Assembly (NCBI GenBank): GCA_014706295.1
Contig: JACSVZ010000002.1
Coordinates: 130,705,431-130,769,430, forward strand
DNA from: Lycocorax pyrrhopterus obiensis
Taxonomy: Eukaryota > Chordata > Aves > Passeriformes > Paradisaeidae
DNA length: 64,000 bases
Direction: 5' to 3'
Positions 49,603 through 61,088 of this stretch are shown one piece after another (within the stretch, counting starts at the first letter, position 1; the number at the start of each line of letters is the position of its first letter). Under the pieces are notes generated by a model. The model was not told where the DNA came from and searched no databases. It saw nothing but the letters and a program-made list of their open reading frames with translations. Made by a program: the position numbers and the translations under genes.

Positions 49603-52460
49603 CAGGAGTCGGTGTTGGAATAAACAATTATTGAAGAAGCTTCCTACTGTCCTGGATGAATAGGATTTTAATACCAATAGGAGCTTTTTTGTCATCTCAT
49701 CTGATTGTCTTACAAGAAAGTGTCTATAAATTGAACTAATTTTCCCTGATCTTTAGGGTTACCATAAATCACTTTTCTTCTGTGGACTAAAATACGGCAC
49801 CCAAAATATGAGTCTGGTGCCTAAAACCATTTCTTGGGTAGAGTTATGAAGCATTTTTTAAAAACTTGTTCAGGATGTTTGTGGGCTAAGCAGCCCTAGG
49901 AAACTGAACATCTCCTTGCGTATTTGGAAGAGAAAACTTCCTTGTGGTGATTTTATGATTCTCTCTGATACTGCCACAGGGTTGGTGCTCTGGACTAATG
50001 GCACTTGCAGCAGGGGAACAACATGAGACTATAATGTGGAAGGCAAAAATAGAGTACTGCCTGCTTTTCCCTCCTGACATTAGGAAAGGGAGGAAGAGTT
50101 TGTGTTCAGAACTTACCACAGAGGTTGGAACACCTTAATTTGATAATTTTAACAGTAGTAAAGCTAGGAAAGGACTCAACTGGACTAGTGGTCTATGGCT
50201 GGTGTATACTTTGAGATATTAGGTAAGATGAGTTATATATCTTTTGGTTGTATGAATATGGGTGGCTGGGTGGACTTAGCATAATGGAGTGTATTAAGCC
50301 AAGTGTAATATTTGCATAGGAGCAGTGAGGGACAGAATAAAGGGGGTGAAAAGAAAAGAAGTGATGAGTATGCTGGTGCTGCTCAGGTCCTCTGGGATGC
50401 GATGTGCACCATCTTCTTCTGCATATTTGTTTCCTCTGTGCTGTGTGGAACATGCCCAATCTTCAGACTCAAAAAGAAGCTGTTGGAGTTTCCGTTTAGT
50501 TCAACTGAAGAGCCCCACTACTTTTCAGTGCTTTATCTTTCTTTCCTGCAGTTTTATCATTCATATCTGCTGATGCAGTAGTCAGAAATTCATTTTGGAG
50601 GCCCTCAATTTGTGTGACTTTTGAAGTTGAGTTTAGAGATGGTTAAAATATTTTTGTGAGAATTTATTCTTGTTCAAAAAACTTACAACATGCAGGTGTG
50701 ATAGAGGCGTGCAGCAAGATAGGCACTCCTCAACATACATCACTTCTCGAGGCAAGCCCGCTTGGTCTGCTGCTTCGAGGCAGGTGTTCTGTGTAAATGT
50801 TCCCCTCATCTTTGGTCATTTTTCCTTTGGGAGAGTACCCCAAGCTACTGCCAGGATTTACTCTCTGTGGTTGCTTTCTGCAGCTGTAAATCAGCATTAG
50901 TAAGGAAAGAGTGATAAGGTGCAGTACCTTGAAACTTGGTAATTCCCAGCCTTTTCTATGTGTCCTCTTTAGCCTTCAAGATCTTTTCTGATTTTAGGAA
51001 TGTGTAAATAATGAAAATGGTTGCTGTCTGTAAATGTCTTGATGCGACCCCTTGAAAATTAGTGCTGTGCACCTTATTTCAGCATACCAGTCAGAGGTAA
51101 CTAATGTGATGTTATCAGTGATTTACGTTGATCAAAACTCTCTGAAAGTGAAAAGCTGCTGTCTGTGTTCATCTTCAGCACCTAATTGCAGTGCAAAGCT
51201 TTTATTCTAGAAAAAAAACCCCACTTGGTCCTATCATGGAGAAACTAAGAAATGTGTTTAGTCTTCTGCTGTCACATCATGCCTGTTAGGTTTGGAGAGA
51301 TGTTGTACTTGGAGCATAAGAAGTCTTCAGTCTGATACAAGAAGAATGTATTATTGGAAATCCAAATATATTTCTGTTCTGGTTGGCCTAAAATGATGTA
51401 GTGGTGAAGATGGCTTGCATTTGAAAAGAAAAATCTAAGCTCTGCTTGGTTTTCTAAATCAAGCAATCCTTACTTAATAAATATGTTTTTAATTGTATGT
51501 TTTTAGCACTCGTTTACTGGACCAAAAAAACTCTAAAATACCTATACAGTTTAAAAACCCGATCAGGCAGGAAAATGTTTCGCATTGGAGTGTAAATTTG
51601 AGTGGGGGAAAAAAACGACCCAGGTAAAGATCTTTCATTTACAGGGTTAGTTATAAAAAGTTGTGGATGTTAGTTGCAGCAGTAACAGACAAAATTTTTC
51701 TCCCTAACCTAAAACATGTAACATGCAAAGTTTTTGATGAAATACAAAGTTTCTTCTTTAGTAAAGTAGAACACTGTGAATACCATGGACAAATACCACT
51801 TATTCAATACTTCTCACCAAAAACATTCATACAGTGTTTTGCAAAGTCAAGTACAGGAACACAGATTACTTGTGAAAAATGTGCTGTATTTGGGATCTCT
51901 GTGTTTCTTCTCTTAAATCTACTTTGCATACTGGATCTAAGGCAAAAACTGTAGTATGAATTCAGTCCATGGAGATAGTTATGGGACATTTTGTTTGTGG
52001 AAGAAGTTGTAAAACAATGTCTTAATAGATAATGATATTAGATATCTGAATCTTTTTGCAAAAGTTTATAAATATGTAAGTATACATGCAGAAACTCATT
52101 TGTAACTGCATGTTGGTTTAGCTGTAAGCATATTTACATATACTGTGTGTGTATTAATTTCTTGTTTATATACTACACTGATGAGCATTGCAAAAATACC
52201 TTAATGAAGTAGTCTTTTTTGGAAAGTAATTAAGGACTGTAATATAGTACATTTGCAAGTAGGAGCAGAGGGTTTATGATAGGCAAGTGTGCATGTAATG
52301 TGATTATAATTCAGCCACAACAGTGGAAGTGGAAGTATCCTTAGGTTTTATGTCCCGTATTAAGTTTTAGTTGGAAACGACACTTTTGTAAGCCTGCGTC
52401 TGTATATCTGTATGAAGTACTCATAACTTAAATTTGTAGTTAAACAATAGCACTATGACT

Positions 52461-52533
52461 GGGTTTTTTTGTCGTTGTTGTTTTTGTTGGGGTTTTTTTG
52501 GTTTTCATTTCATTGTGGTTTTTTTTTTTTGTC
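52461..52533 (+). repeat. G/T-rich low-complexity tract
   Basis: Long T-runs are broken by GGG/GTTGTTG words. This simple sequence is frequent in bird introns; no function is visible. Confidence 0.75.
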
Positions 52534-55500
52534 ATCTAGAGTTTTTATGAAAATTGTAAAATTATATATACAATTGATAACTTTAAAATACCCTGTATCA
52601 TGATTTGGCATGAACCTTTGGCTTCATAGTATTGTTGCTCTTTTTTCTTAATCTACATTGTTACTAATTTATTTTTCAAAGAGCTGGACCCCACAGGTTG
52701 TCTATCTCCAGTGTTGCATCTCTTATTTTTTTTAGCCACCACATTGAAATTGCAACTCTTTAATTGTATTTTGCATTAATTTTTATACACTTTTTCTACT
52801 TAAACTATATCTTTTCATTCTAATGCTTGTTGGAGTATGGGATTGCTTAAAGAAAGAATATGTGTGGGTAGAAATCTGCTGTTCATCATTCGGTACAAGT
52901 ACTTACCTACATGTAAGTGTGCCTGTGTGCTTCCACAGAGGAAGCAGTATTAGGGTGAAGTTCTAACTGCCAGATGGTGTTTCTAAAAACATAGAGAGTC
53001 ACAATGTAGGGAGCACTGTCAGCATAGTTAAAAACATGGATATTTAGAAATCCTTGTGTGGCTATGTTAAGACTCATATACATAAGATGCACTGCCACAA
53101 TCCTGTCCTGTGGTAACTGCCTTTATATGCAGTATATTGTTTCTTTGGACCTTTTATTGCTGTTTACAATCTGATTTTGAGACTCACACACACGAAAAGG
53201 ACTATTTAGGCACTCAGTGCTTCAGTATTTGTTCAGTGTGGAGGTGTGTGGTTCTTTGCATCCTGTTGTCTTTGCCAGGAAATTTGGAAATAATGTGCAG
53301 GCCTGTTAACTGTATGAAAGCTAGATGCATTTTTTTCTGATAAAGTATAAAATAAATACTTCATCTCTTTGTTCAATGAATCACAGACTTGTGTTCCTCC
53401 CACAACAATAAGTCTGGAGAATCGGTTGACCATGTTTACGTGAGAAGATTTCAGAATAAAGCATCACTCAAAATGATGTGTTTTAGAGCCTTACATTTCC
53501 AGAGCACTTTAGAAGTATGTATGTGTCAATACTTTTTGTTGAACAAGCATAGTTTTTGAAACGCTGTTTGGATATTTCTTTTAATGGTGTATAAGACACA
53601 TTCAGAAGTGGTAGCTGCAGTTTCCCACTTTGTTCAGTTTACTCTGTGAGATATGGGGTAAAGATTTGGTCCACAGGCTGTTTGAGGGAGAAGGAGAAAG
53701 AGGAGAGTAGTGAGGAGACCTGCCTGGACAGAATAAATCAAGGGTGTCTGTGTATGGTGGATTCAGGAGTGAAAGGACCATGGACTGTGCCATAGGAGGG
53801 TGCTAAAGCATGAACGTGATCCCTGGGTGATTGCCATGGGTGGACAATCCTCGATTGTCCTAGTCCTTAAGTTATTGGTATTACCTAAAGTTTACAGAAA
53901 GACTTATCTATAAAGTGAGGGGTTTGCCTTCTTACTAATGAAATTTTCTTCTGTTCTTCAGGTCTGCAGATAAAAAGCATCAGTCAAGAAAGACTCTTTT
54001 AGCTTGACATGAATGCAGTTGCACTTATATGAATTTATAGTATTTTGAATAGTACACCTTAGGTTACTTTTTGAAGGTGCTGCAACTATCCACCATTGTA
54101 ATACTTTGTAAAAGAAGTGTTAGTGAAACCAGAATGAGTTGATGACTTAATGGTATGTTACTTGTGATTATTTGTGTCAAATTTATAAAACAGATCTCAC
54201 AATGTAAACTAATAGATAAAATCATGATGGATTAATGATGTAAGATAATATTTCTGTGAGTTTTAATTTCTTTTTTAACTTTTTGTTTCTTGGCTGATGT
54301 TATTCAGTAGTTTTGTTACAGATGTTGTTCCATGTTTTGATTTGAAACAAGATACAGTATTTTCTTCTTCCTCACGAAATGCTCCCTGAGCTTTCCTTCT
54401 TGGCATTATGTGAGATTAGAGGGTATTTCCAAGTTTTTTTTACTTTCCCACATACATATTTTTTTCCCCAAGTTGTTTTCAACCTTATTTCTCCATCCTG
54501 TTCTCCAGTTTTTAATTTCTTCCTGTTGCATGTGGCCGGAGTTTCAGTTGAGCACAAACACTAACAGTCCTGTCTCCCCAGCTCCTTTCAGAATGTTTAT
54601 ATGTTTTGTTCCCTTGGGCACTCAACTTCATTTCTTTCTGACATTTTCCTACCTTGTTTTATACGTGTGCTTATTCTTTCATTGTGACTTTGACCAAGGA
54701 TAAAATATATTTTCTATTCAAAATGGTTGGCCCAGATTTGGAAGAAGGTATTTTTTATTTGATATTAAAAATCATCCAGTCATCCCTTTAGTTAGTACTA
54801 AGAAAGGTATATTTGAATTCTGAATGTTCAAATTTGTATAAGGAAGTGACATGCATGGTGTTCACTGGAAAGAATAACAAATGTTGAATCCTGGTATAAA
54901 GTCCATGCTGCCTGAGAGGAGGTATACTGTGTTTTAAATTAACCAATGTGATAAAAAATTACATGTTATGTTATAATATAGACATGTTATGTAAAACTTT
55001 GCAACATTTACAGTGTAGTGCTGACAGGTGCACTTGACTTAATATATAGCATTCTGGGGTTATTGTGTGATAGACTGCTGGCTATTTTAGAAGATAAATT
55101 ACTGTTTATTTAGGTTTAAGTTAATGTCTCAAAAGCTTTCTTACTTAAAAAGTGGAGCATTATAAATAGCAATAAGCTCTCTGAAATGCTCTACACATTA
55201 AGGACTGACAATTGCAAAAGAAAAGACTGATTATAAGTAGAAAACCTGTAATGACATGTTTTGAGTAAGTCGCTCTTGTGTTCTTTTTAACATTGATTAA
55301 CCAGGAAGTTTTTGCAGCCATTCAGCCAGCTTTGTAGTTTAGTCCAATAGTTTAAAATAATGTTATTTAAATAAGATGTAATTGATAAATTACATCTGTA
55401 CTTCTCCATCATGGTGTCTGAAGTTTAGCTTAAAAAGCAAGAATGAAAATAAAGTACAAATTTTCAAGTGAGTTGTTTGAAATACAGCAGAGCTATTAAT

Positions 55501-55885
55501 GTGTACTTGAAAGTTTGAAGACAAGCATTTTGGGAAAATTATGTGGAAGTTTTTCTTGAGACAATTAAATAATGCACCTCTCACCTAGGCTTCTGTGTTT
55601 AAAATTTGATCAGTTGGAAAGTAAGGATACTATGCAAGTTAAGAGAAATGATGTTTCAGACAGGTGTATGGAAGTATCTAAAATTTGATGTACAGTTATA
55701 CTCAGTAGACTTTAATTTGTTAAACCTGTTTGGGTATTCATCCATAGCATTAATACAATTACATAATGTAACATGTATGTTCATAGAATGCATGAAAAGC
55801 ATACTACATGAGAAGAACTATTGGAAGTAAGTTAGAAAATGAAGTTTTATCTTAACATAGCACTAAAAAGTGCTTTTTTGGTAAA

Positions 55886-55935
55886 TACTATTATTACTAT
55901 TACTATGTTACTGTTATTACTGTATTACTATTATT
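55886..55935. repeat. imperfect trinucleotide (ATT/ACT) microsatellite
   Basis: Tandem TATTAC/TACTATT words over about 50 bases with interruptions. Confidence 0.8.
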
Positions 55936-58093
55936 TTTGTAAAGATTGTGCTTAGTTTTTAAAAAGGAGAATAATTTTTTGTTAGCGTTGTGTTGGTGTT
56001 CCAGTTTCCTTCTGTGGATTGTATTGTATGCTGAGATCTTACTTTTTCTTTCATGAAATGCCCATGCTTCTGAATTTGCAGAATGCAGTGAAAGCTGCAG
56101 TGTTTCAGTCTTCCTGTGCCTGTGGCTGAGAAATCTTTCTGCTTGAACCTTCCTGTACTGTCAAAAATGTCCTGAAAAGTGCTGCCTTGGGAAAAATTCC
56201 CTGTTGTGTGTTCTGTGAAGAATGGCCACAAGCTCAAATTTTGCTTGGACCTATCTCATACAGTAACTGAGGAAGAAAGGACATCTAGGCTAAAATCTCT
56301 GACCCAAATGCTTTTCAGTTGCATTGGGTTTTAAGATTGAAGTCTTAAGGAAACCAGATGTGCATGGCTTTGTCATTCAGTCTTCTCTGCCTCTTTTTTC
56401 TGCACTGCCCCATGAAATTTTGAACCTCCTGTGTAGTTTCAAACAATTTTGATGAAGAATTAGTCACTGTAAGAATAACCTAAACACTTATGAAAATCAA
56501 TTGCAGCTGGAGAGACCCTAGTGGCTATACTCTTCCTTTTGACATTGGCATCTTTAATTCAATGCCATTTCAGTACCTCTTTGCTCTCTTTCTGTCCCCA
56601 GCACCTGCCAAAAGCCAAGCACTAGCCAAATGATGCTCAACACTGAAAAGAGCTTGCTTGGATAGCAAGTTCTCCAGGCAAAGCTTTGTGCCTCAGGCCT
56701 TTCGCTGTTATATGTCAGAGGTTTATTGTGATGATGGAAATTTGAGAGCTGAGGATTACTCAGTTTTCTGGGACCCTGCTGTAGGTCTGCTGTTCAGTAG
56801 TGTTTGGGATTAGGAGAAAATTTGGTCTGGACAGTATTCTACCTTTCTCTGGAGGAAGTGGGTGGCAAGGTTATGTTGTAATAAAAATTATTACTACATC
56901 CTTGGCAGGTGCTTGGTGGAGAAAATTCTTGCACATGGGGTCTGGCTTTCTAATAAAATCCAGTAGGAAATGTGTTAGGGGAAAGTGCCTCTAAAGAAAG
57001 TGTGAAACAGAGCTGAACTACAACCCACCAGAACCTTGAGGGGAAACAAATACCCTCAATCATCTACCACCACAAAAGAAAGTGATGTCTTGGTGAAGTC
57101 TGGTGCCAGTTGAAATAGTGCTAGAGATGAGTGCTAGCCTTCTGGCAGGTGGAAGAGAGTGAGAGAGTGACCTTAATGGATCAAGCTTTTGCTAAGGTGT
57201 TGTTTAATGAATCAGTGATATGACTGAGCCATGATTACAATGATGATTTGATGTCGTGGTGAACACTGCAGGAACGTAGTTGATAAATGCTGGAGAAGTA
57301 GTGCTCAGCCATTCTCAATATTTCAAAGTACCTGCAACAAGGATGAGAGTATGTCCAGTCTTTGGTACAGTGTTTTCCAAAATAACGCACACAAAAATGT
57401 AAGTGGGTGGTGTAAGAAAAATGTTTGTTGCCGTGCTGGCCAGTTCAGTAGCTGGACCTGTAAGAGGGTGAGATGCTCCTCTAAGAGACCCCAAATTGTG
57501 TGTTAGGCTGGATGACAGTGAAACAGACTGGTCTGTAGTTTTCATGTATGGAGATAAATTGTTTAAACTTGATATATATATCCTATTTTGTTCTGACTTA
57601 ATTTTCAAGAGATTTTTGATATAGGTATCAGTTCTTTTATCACTCCTAATTTTATTTACTTGTTTCTCAACACAAGTTGAAAAAGAGAATAAAATGTTGT
57701 GGGCCACTTCTCTTAGGTTTGCAGTCTGTTCTCACAAGTGTATTTCCTGTCACTCTTTTCTCCCAGTCCTTCAGGGTTAACTTGTTTCAGTCACTCTTCT
57801 TTCTCATTTTCAGTCACAGAGAATATGTGGGGCAGGATGACCCATTTTAGCTCACATTACCAGTTTTCTGAAGGAGCTCCCCCAGCACTAGTCTTTCTGC
57901 TATGTCTTTCCTTCTGACTTTTTCTTTCAGTCAACCTGGTGTGAGAGTTACTGAGTTAGAGTTCTATGCACTGTGACTTTTGTGGAACAAACATGTCAGA
58001 ACTGACTTTTTTTATCCCTTCCATCTTCACTTGTACAGTGATACTAAATCTTGAGTATAGCCTTCAGTTGCTACTGGTAATATTTCTTATTTT

Positions 58094-58149
58094 GGGTTGT
58101 GGGGTTTTTTTTGGGTTTTTTTGGTGTGGGGTTTTTTTTTTTTTTGCAG
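58094..58149 (+). repeat. G/T tract with four G-runs and long T-run ending in AG
   Basis: G-runs at 58,094-58,096, 58,101-58,104, 58,113-58,115 and 58,128-58,131 could form a G-quadruplex on the coding strand and nascent RNA. They are followed by about 14 Ts and GCAG at 58,146-58,149, a strong-looking splice acceptor. No known VPS13B coding sequence follows. Confidence 0.65.
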
Positions 58150-59964
58150 CTTTGAGAGCTCTAGTCGTGGATCGGACTTCACTTTGTTCGATATTAAACG
58201 CAGAATAATGTTACAGAATTAACACCACCCACCCATATTCCCCCAAGCAAAGCACTGCACAAGCTTCCTGTAACACGAGAGAATGCTTATCCTAGGAGAA
58301 TTGCAGAAAAGTCATTTTGAGATGTTTATTTCTATTAAAAAGCACTTACATCATGGTAGGTGGCCTCATAATTTTTTAAAACTACAGTAAATGTATCACA
58401 AACTTTACTAGATGATCAGTTAACAGTTTGTAATATAACTTTCTTTACACAATAGAAAGAAGATATTTGTACAACTACCCTCAAAAAGAACTTGCAAAGT
58501 AATTTTATTTGTTACTCTGTCTTGAGTGTTGAGAAATTGGGGTATATTTCTGAGAACCACTTAGTGAGAGCAGCCTGTTCTGTTTATCTTTGGCTCTATG
58601 ACCTTATCACCATAGACTTTCAGACACTTGACAGCTCCTTTTCTTGTAAACAAAGGAATGTTCCTTTCAAATACCCTGGATAATCAGCTAATCAAAACAG
58701 TAGCAACATCACAGGGAGATGTTGTTGTCCAGAAATCAATATGAAGATGGCACACGTTTTAGGTATCAGTGCAAACAGATTCCTTACAAAGCTTCCTGGC
58801 TTACCTTTGGGGCTGCTGTGGCAGCTTTTTAGCCTGTCCACAGCATTCGTGTGGATTTTTGACTTGTACCTCTCTTTTGGAGTAGACTGTGCTATGCTAA
58901 TACAGTATTGACAAAACATGGCTCATGCTAGCACTGGGAGGTGGATGTAACATCCTCATCTAATGTGGATATCTTAAGTGTGCCTTGTTGGTCATCGCTG
59001 CTGGTTGTTCCTGTTAATTTAACATCAGCCAAGATCACATGCAGCAAGAGGCAAATGGAGGCTGACCCCTTGATTAAATTATTTCTTGATTGCTCCAGTT
59101 TGTCTGTTCTGTTAACCAAACTTAAATCTTGTTTATTTGCCCCACTCCCTGCATCTCTGCCCCAAATTCCTTGGTATTTCTCCTTTGTAGTCTGGGACAT
59201 AATATTAAGAGTTTATTTTTGACATGTTTCTACGTGAAATAGTACTGAAAAAAACTTCGGTAGAAAAAAAGACCTTCCAGCATGTTCTCATCTGCTGTAG
59301 AGAAAGACAGCTCAGTCTCTGAGCACTTGCTCTGAGATATGTGATTTGAAAAGATTTAAAATTGAGTTTTGTTACGGTGAAAAAAAAATGGACAGTCTCA
59401 AGTAGTCTTTTGAAAGTACTGGAAGTGTATATGTAGAACCTTTAATTTCTATATGTAATACAGAATTCCTTAATTATTCTGCAAAATTGTAACACAGCAT
59501 TGTGTTACAGCAAATTGTCATCAGTATTCTATACTGACATAGTTTTAAAATATACATATATTAACAAAATTTTAAAGTTAATGTGTGTTAGACTATTAAA
59601 TCACACCTTGCAAAAGATGTACAGATATCATACTTAGGTCACTGGATTTTCTCTGTTTCACTCTTATGTTTCTAATTTGCTGTTCATTAGAAAAATAATA
59701 AAATTAATTTTCTGTACTAATTTCTAAGTAGTGCTTAACCTGTGTTAGCCAGCAGAAGTGTTATTGTGAGGTTAGAAGTGTAATATGAATCAATTTCTCT
59801 GTTTATGTATAATGCATATTAGCAATTGTATAGCAGTGGAAAAGAACCAGATACCCTTTTGAAAGCAAGATCTTGATGGCGCTTACCATTTTAGTGAAAC
59901 TTGTATATTTTAAAGATAGTATTTTTAAAAACTTATGTTACTTTTTGTTCCATTGTCACATACA

Positions 59965-61088
59965 GAGGAATCATAGTGCAATTTGGAACGATTTCTGGTG
60001 ATTATCTAGGTGAACTTCATGCCCAAAGCAAGTCCAGTTAGAGCAGATTGCTGCAGGGCTTGGCCAGCAAAGTGCTGAAAAACTCCAAGGACTGAGACTC
60101 TACCACCTCTTTGGGTAGCCAGTTCAATACTTGATCACCTTTCTGATGAAAAAGATCTTGCCCTGCTTGGAATTGCATGTTTCAGCTTTGTACTGTGAAA
60201 AGATGAGTGGCAACAGGCACATTCTGGCTCCCACTTCTCTGTACCCTCTCAGTATGTAGCTGTAGGCAGCAGTGGGATCACCCTTCTCCAGGCTGGGCAA
60301 CCCTTATTTATCTTAATCTCCTCTGAGAGAGAGCACAGGACATTGCTCCTGTGCCCTAACCCCCATGGTGGTCCTCTATAGGATCCGCTTCTGGAGTGTC
60401 TTGGAGAGCCCTAGACTGGGTGCAGTATTCCATACAGTGTCTCACAGGGAGCTAAAGGCGGAGAATAATTGTGCCCCTGACTTCACCCTTGCTAATACAG
60501 CTCAGCACACAGTTGGCTTTTGCAGCAAGGACACACTGCTGACTCATGGGCAGCTTGCTGTCCCCTGGGACCCTTGGATTGGTTTCTGAAAGGCTGCTTT
60601 CTAGCAGTTTGGCTTTTAGTCTGCAGCTCCAGAGTATCTTTATCCCAGGTACTCCAGCATTCAGCATTTGCATCTGGATTTCATTGAGTTCCTGACAGCC
60701 CATTTCTTCAGCCCCTTGAAGACCCTATCAACAGCAGCCCTACCCACCGGTGCATCAGTTCCTCTCCCTAGGTTGGTACTATCCACAGTTTTGATGAGGG
60801 TGCACTCTATCCCATCTTCCAGGTCTTTAGTATGGATGTTCAACACCGTGAGCCTGGTACTGATCCCTCAAGGATGCCACAGGTCATCAGCTGGACTTTG
60901 TACCCCGATCACAACTCTAAGCTCAGTGGTCCAGCCACTCTTTCACTGAACTCCCACTCTCCAGTTGATGTCTCACCAGTCTGTGAATGAGCTGTGTGAG
61001 GAGACTGTATCAAAGGCCTTGCTAAAATGAACTCATCCTGAATGTTGCTTCTAGCCTTGCTGCAGGCAGCCAACTGCTTGGCCATATG
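59965..61088 (-). mobile_element. long CR1 LINE fragment with RT remnant, antisense
   Basis: This is the longest CR1 piece here, about 1.1 kb, read on the minus strand. The + strand shows the 3' region first (AATCATAGTGCAATTTGG, then GACTCTACCACCTCTTTGG), followed by ORF2 material going right. On the minus strand the frame at 60,661-60,846 holds DLEDGIECTLIK, a segment next to the reverse-transcriptase catalytic motif, and KWAVRNSMK downstream. The frame at 60,452-60,703 holds MSQQCVLAAKANCVLSCI. Several frame breaks make it inactive. Its 5' truncation point is near 61,088. Confidence 0.88.
60452..60846 (-). pseudogene. CR1 ORF2 reverse-transcriptase remnant, catalytic motif lost
   Basis: Two overlapping minus-strand frames cover the RT catalytic region and the segment after it. 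Where CR1-type elements have the catalytic FADD box followed by TKLG, this copy reads TVDS followed by TNLG, so the paired aspartates are lost. A frameshift separates this part from the downstream MSQQC segment. It is a dead relic with no host role visible. Confidence 0.8.

Noticed and set aside
58692..58740. small inverted repeat CAACATC...GATGTTG
   Set aside because: A 7-bp stem is expected by chance in a window this size.
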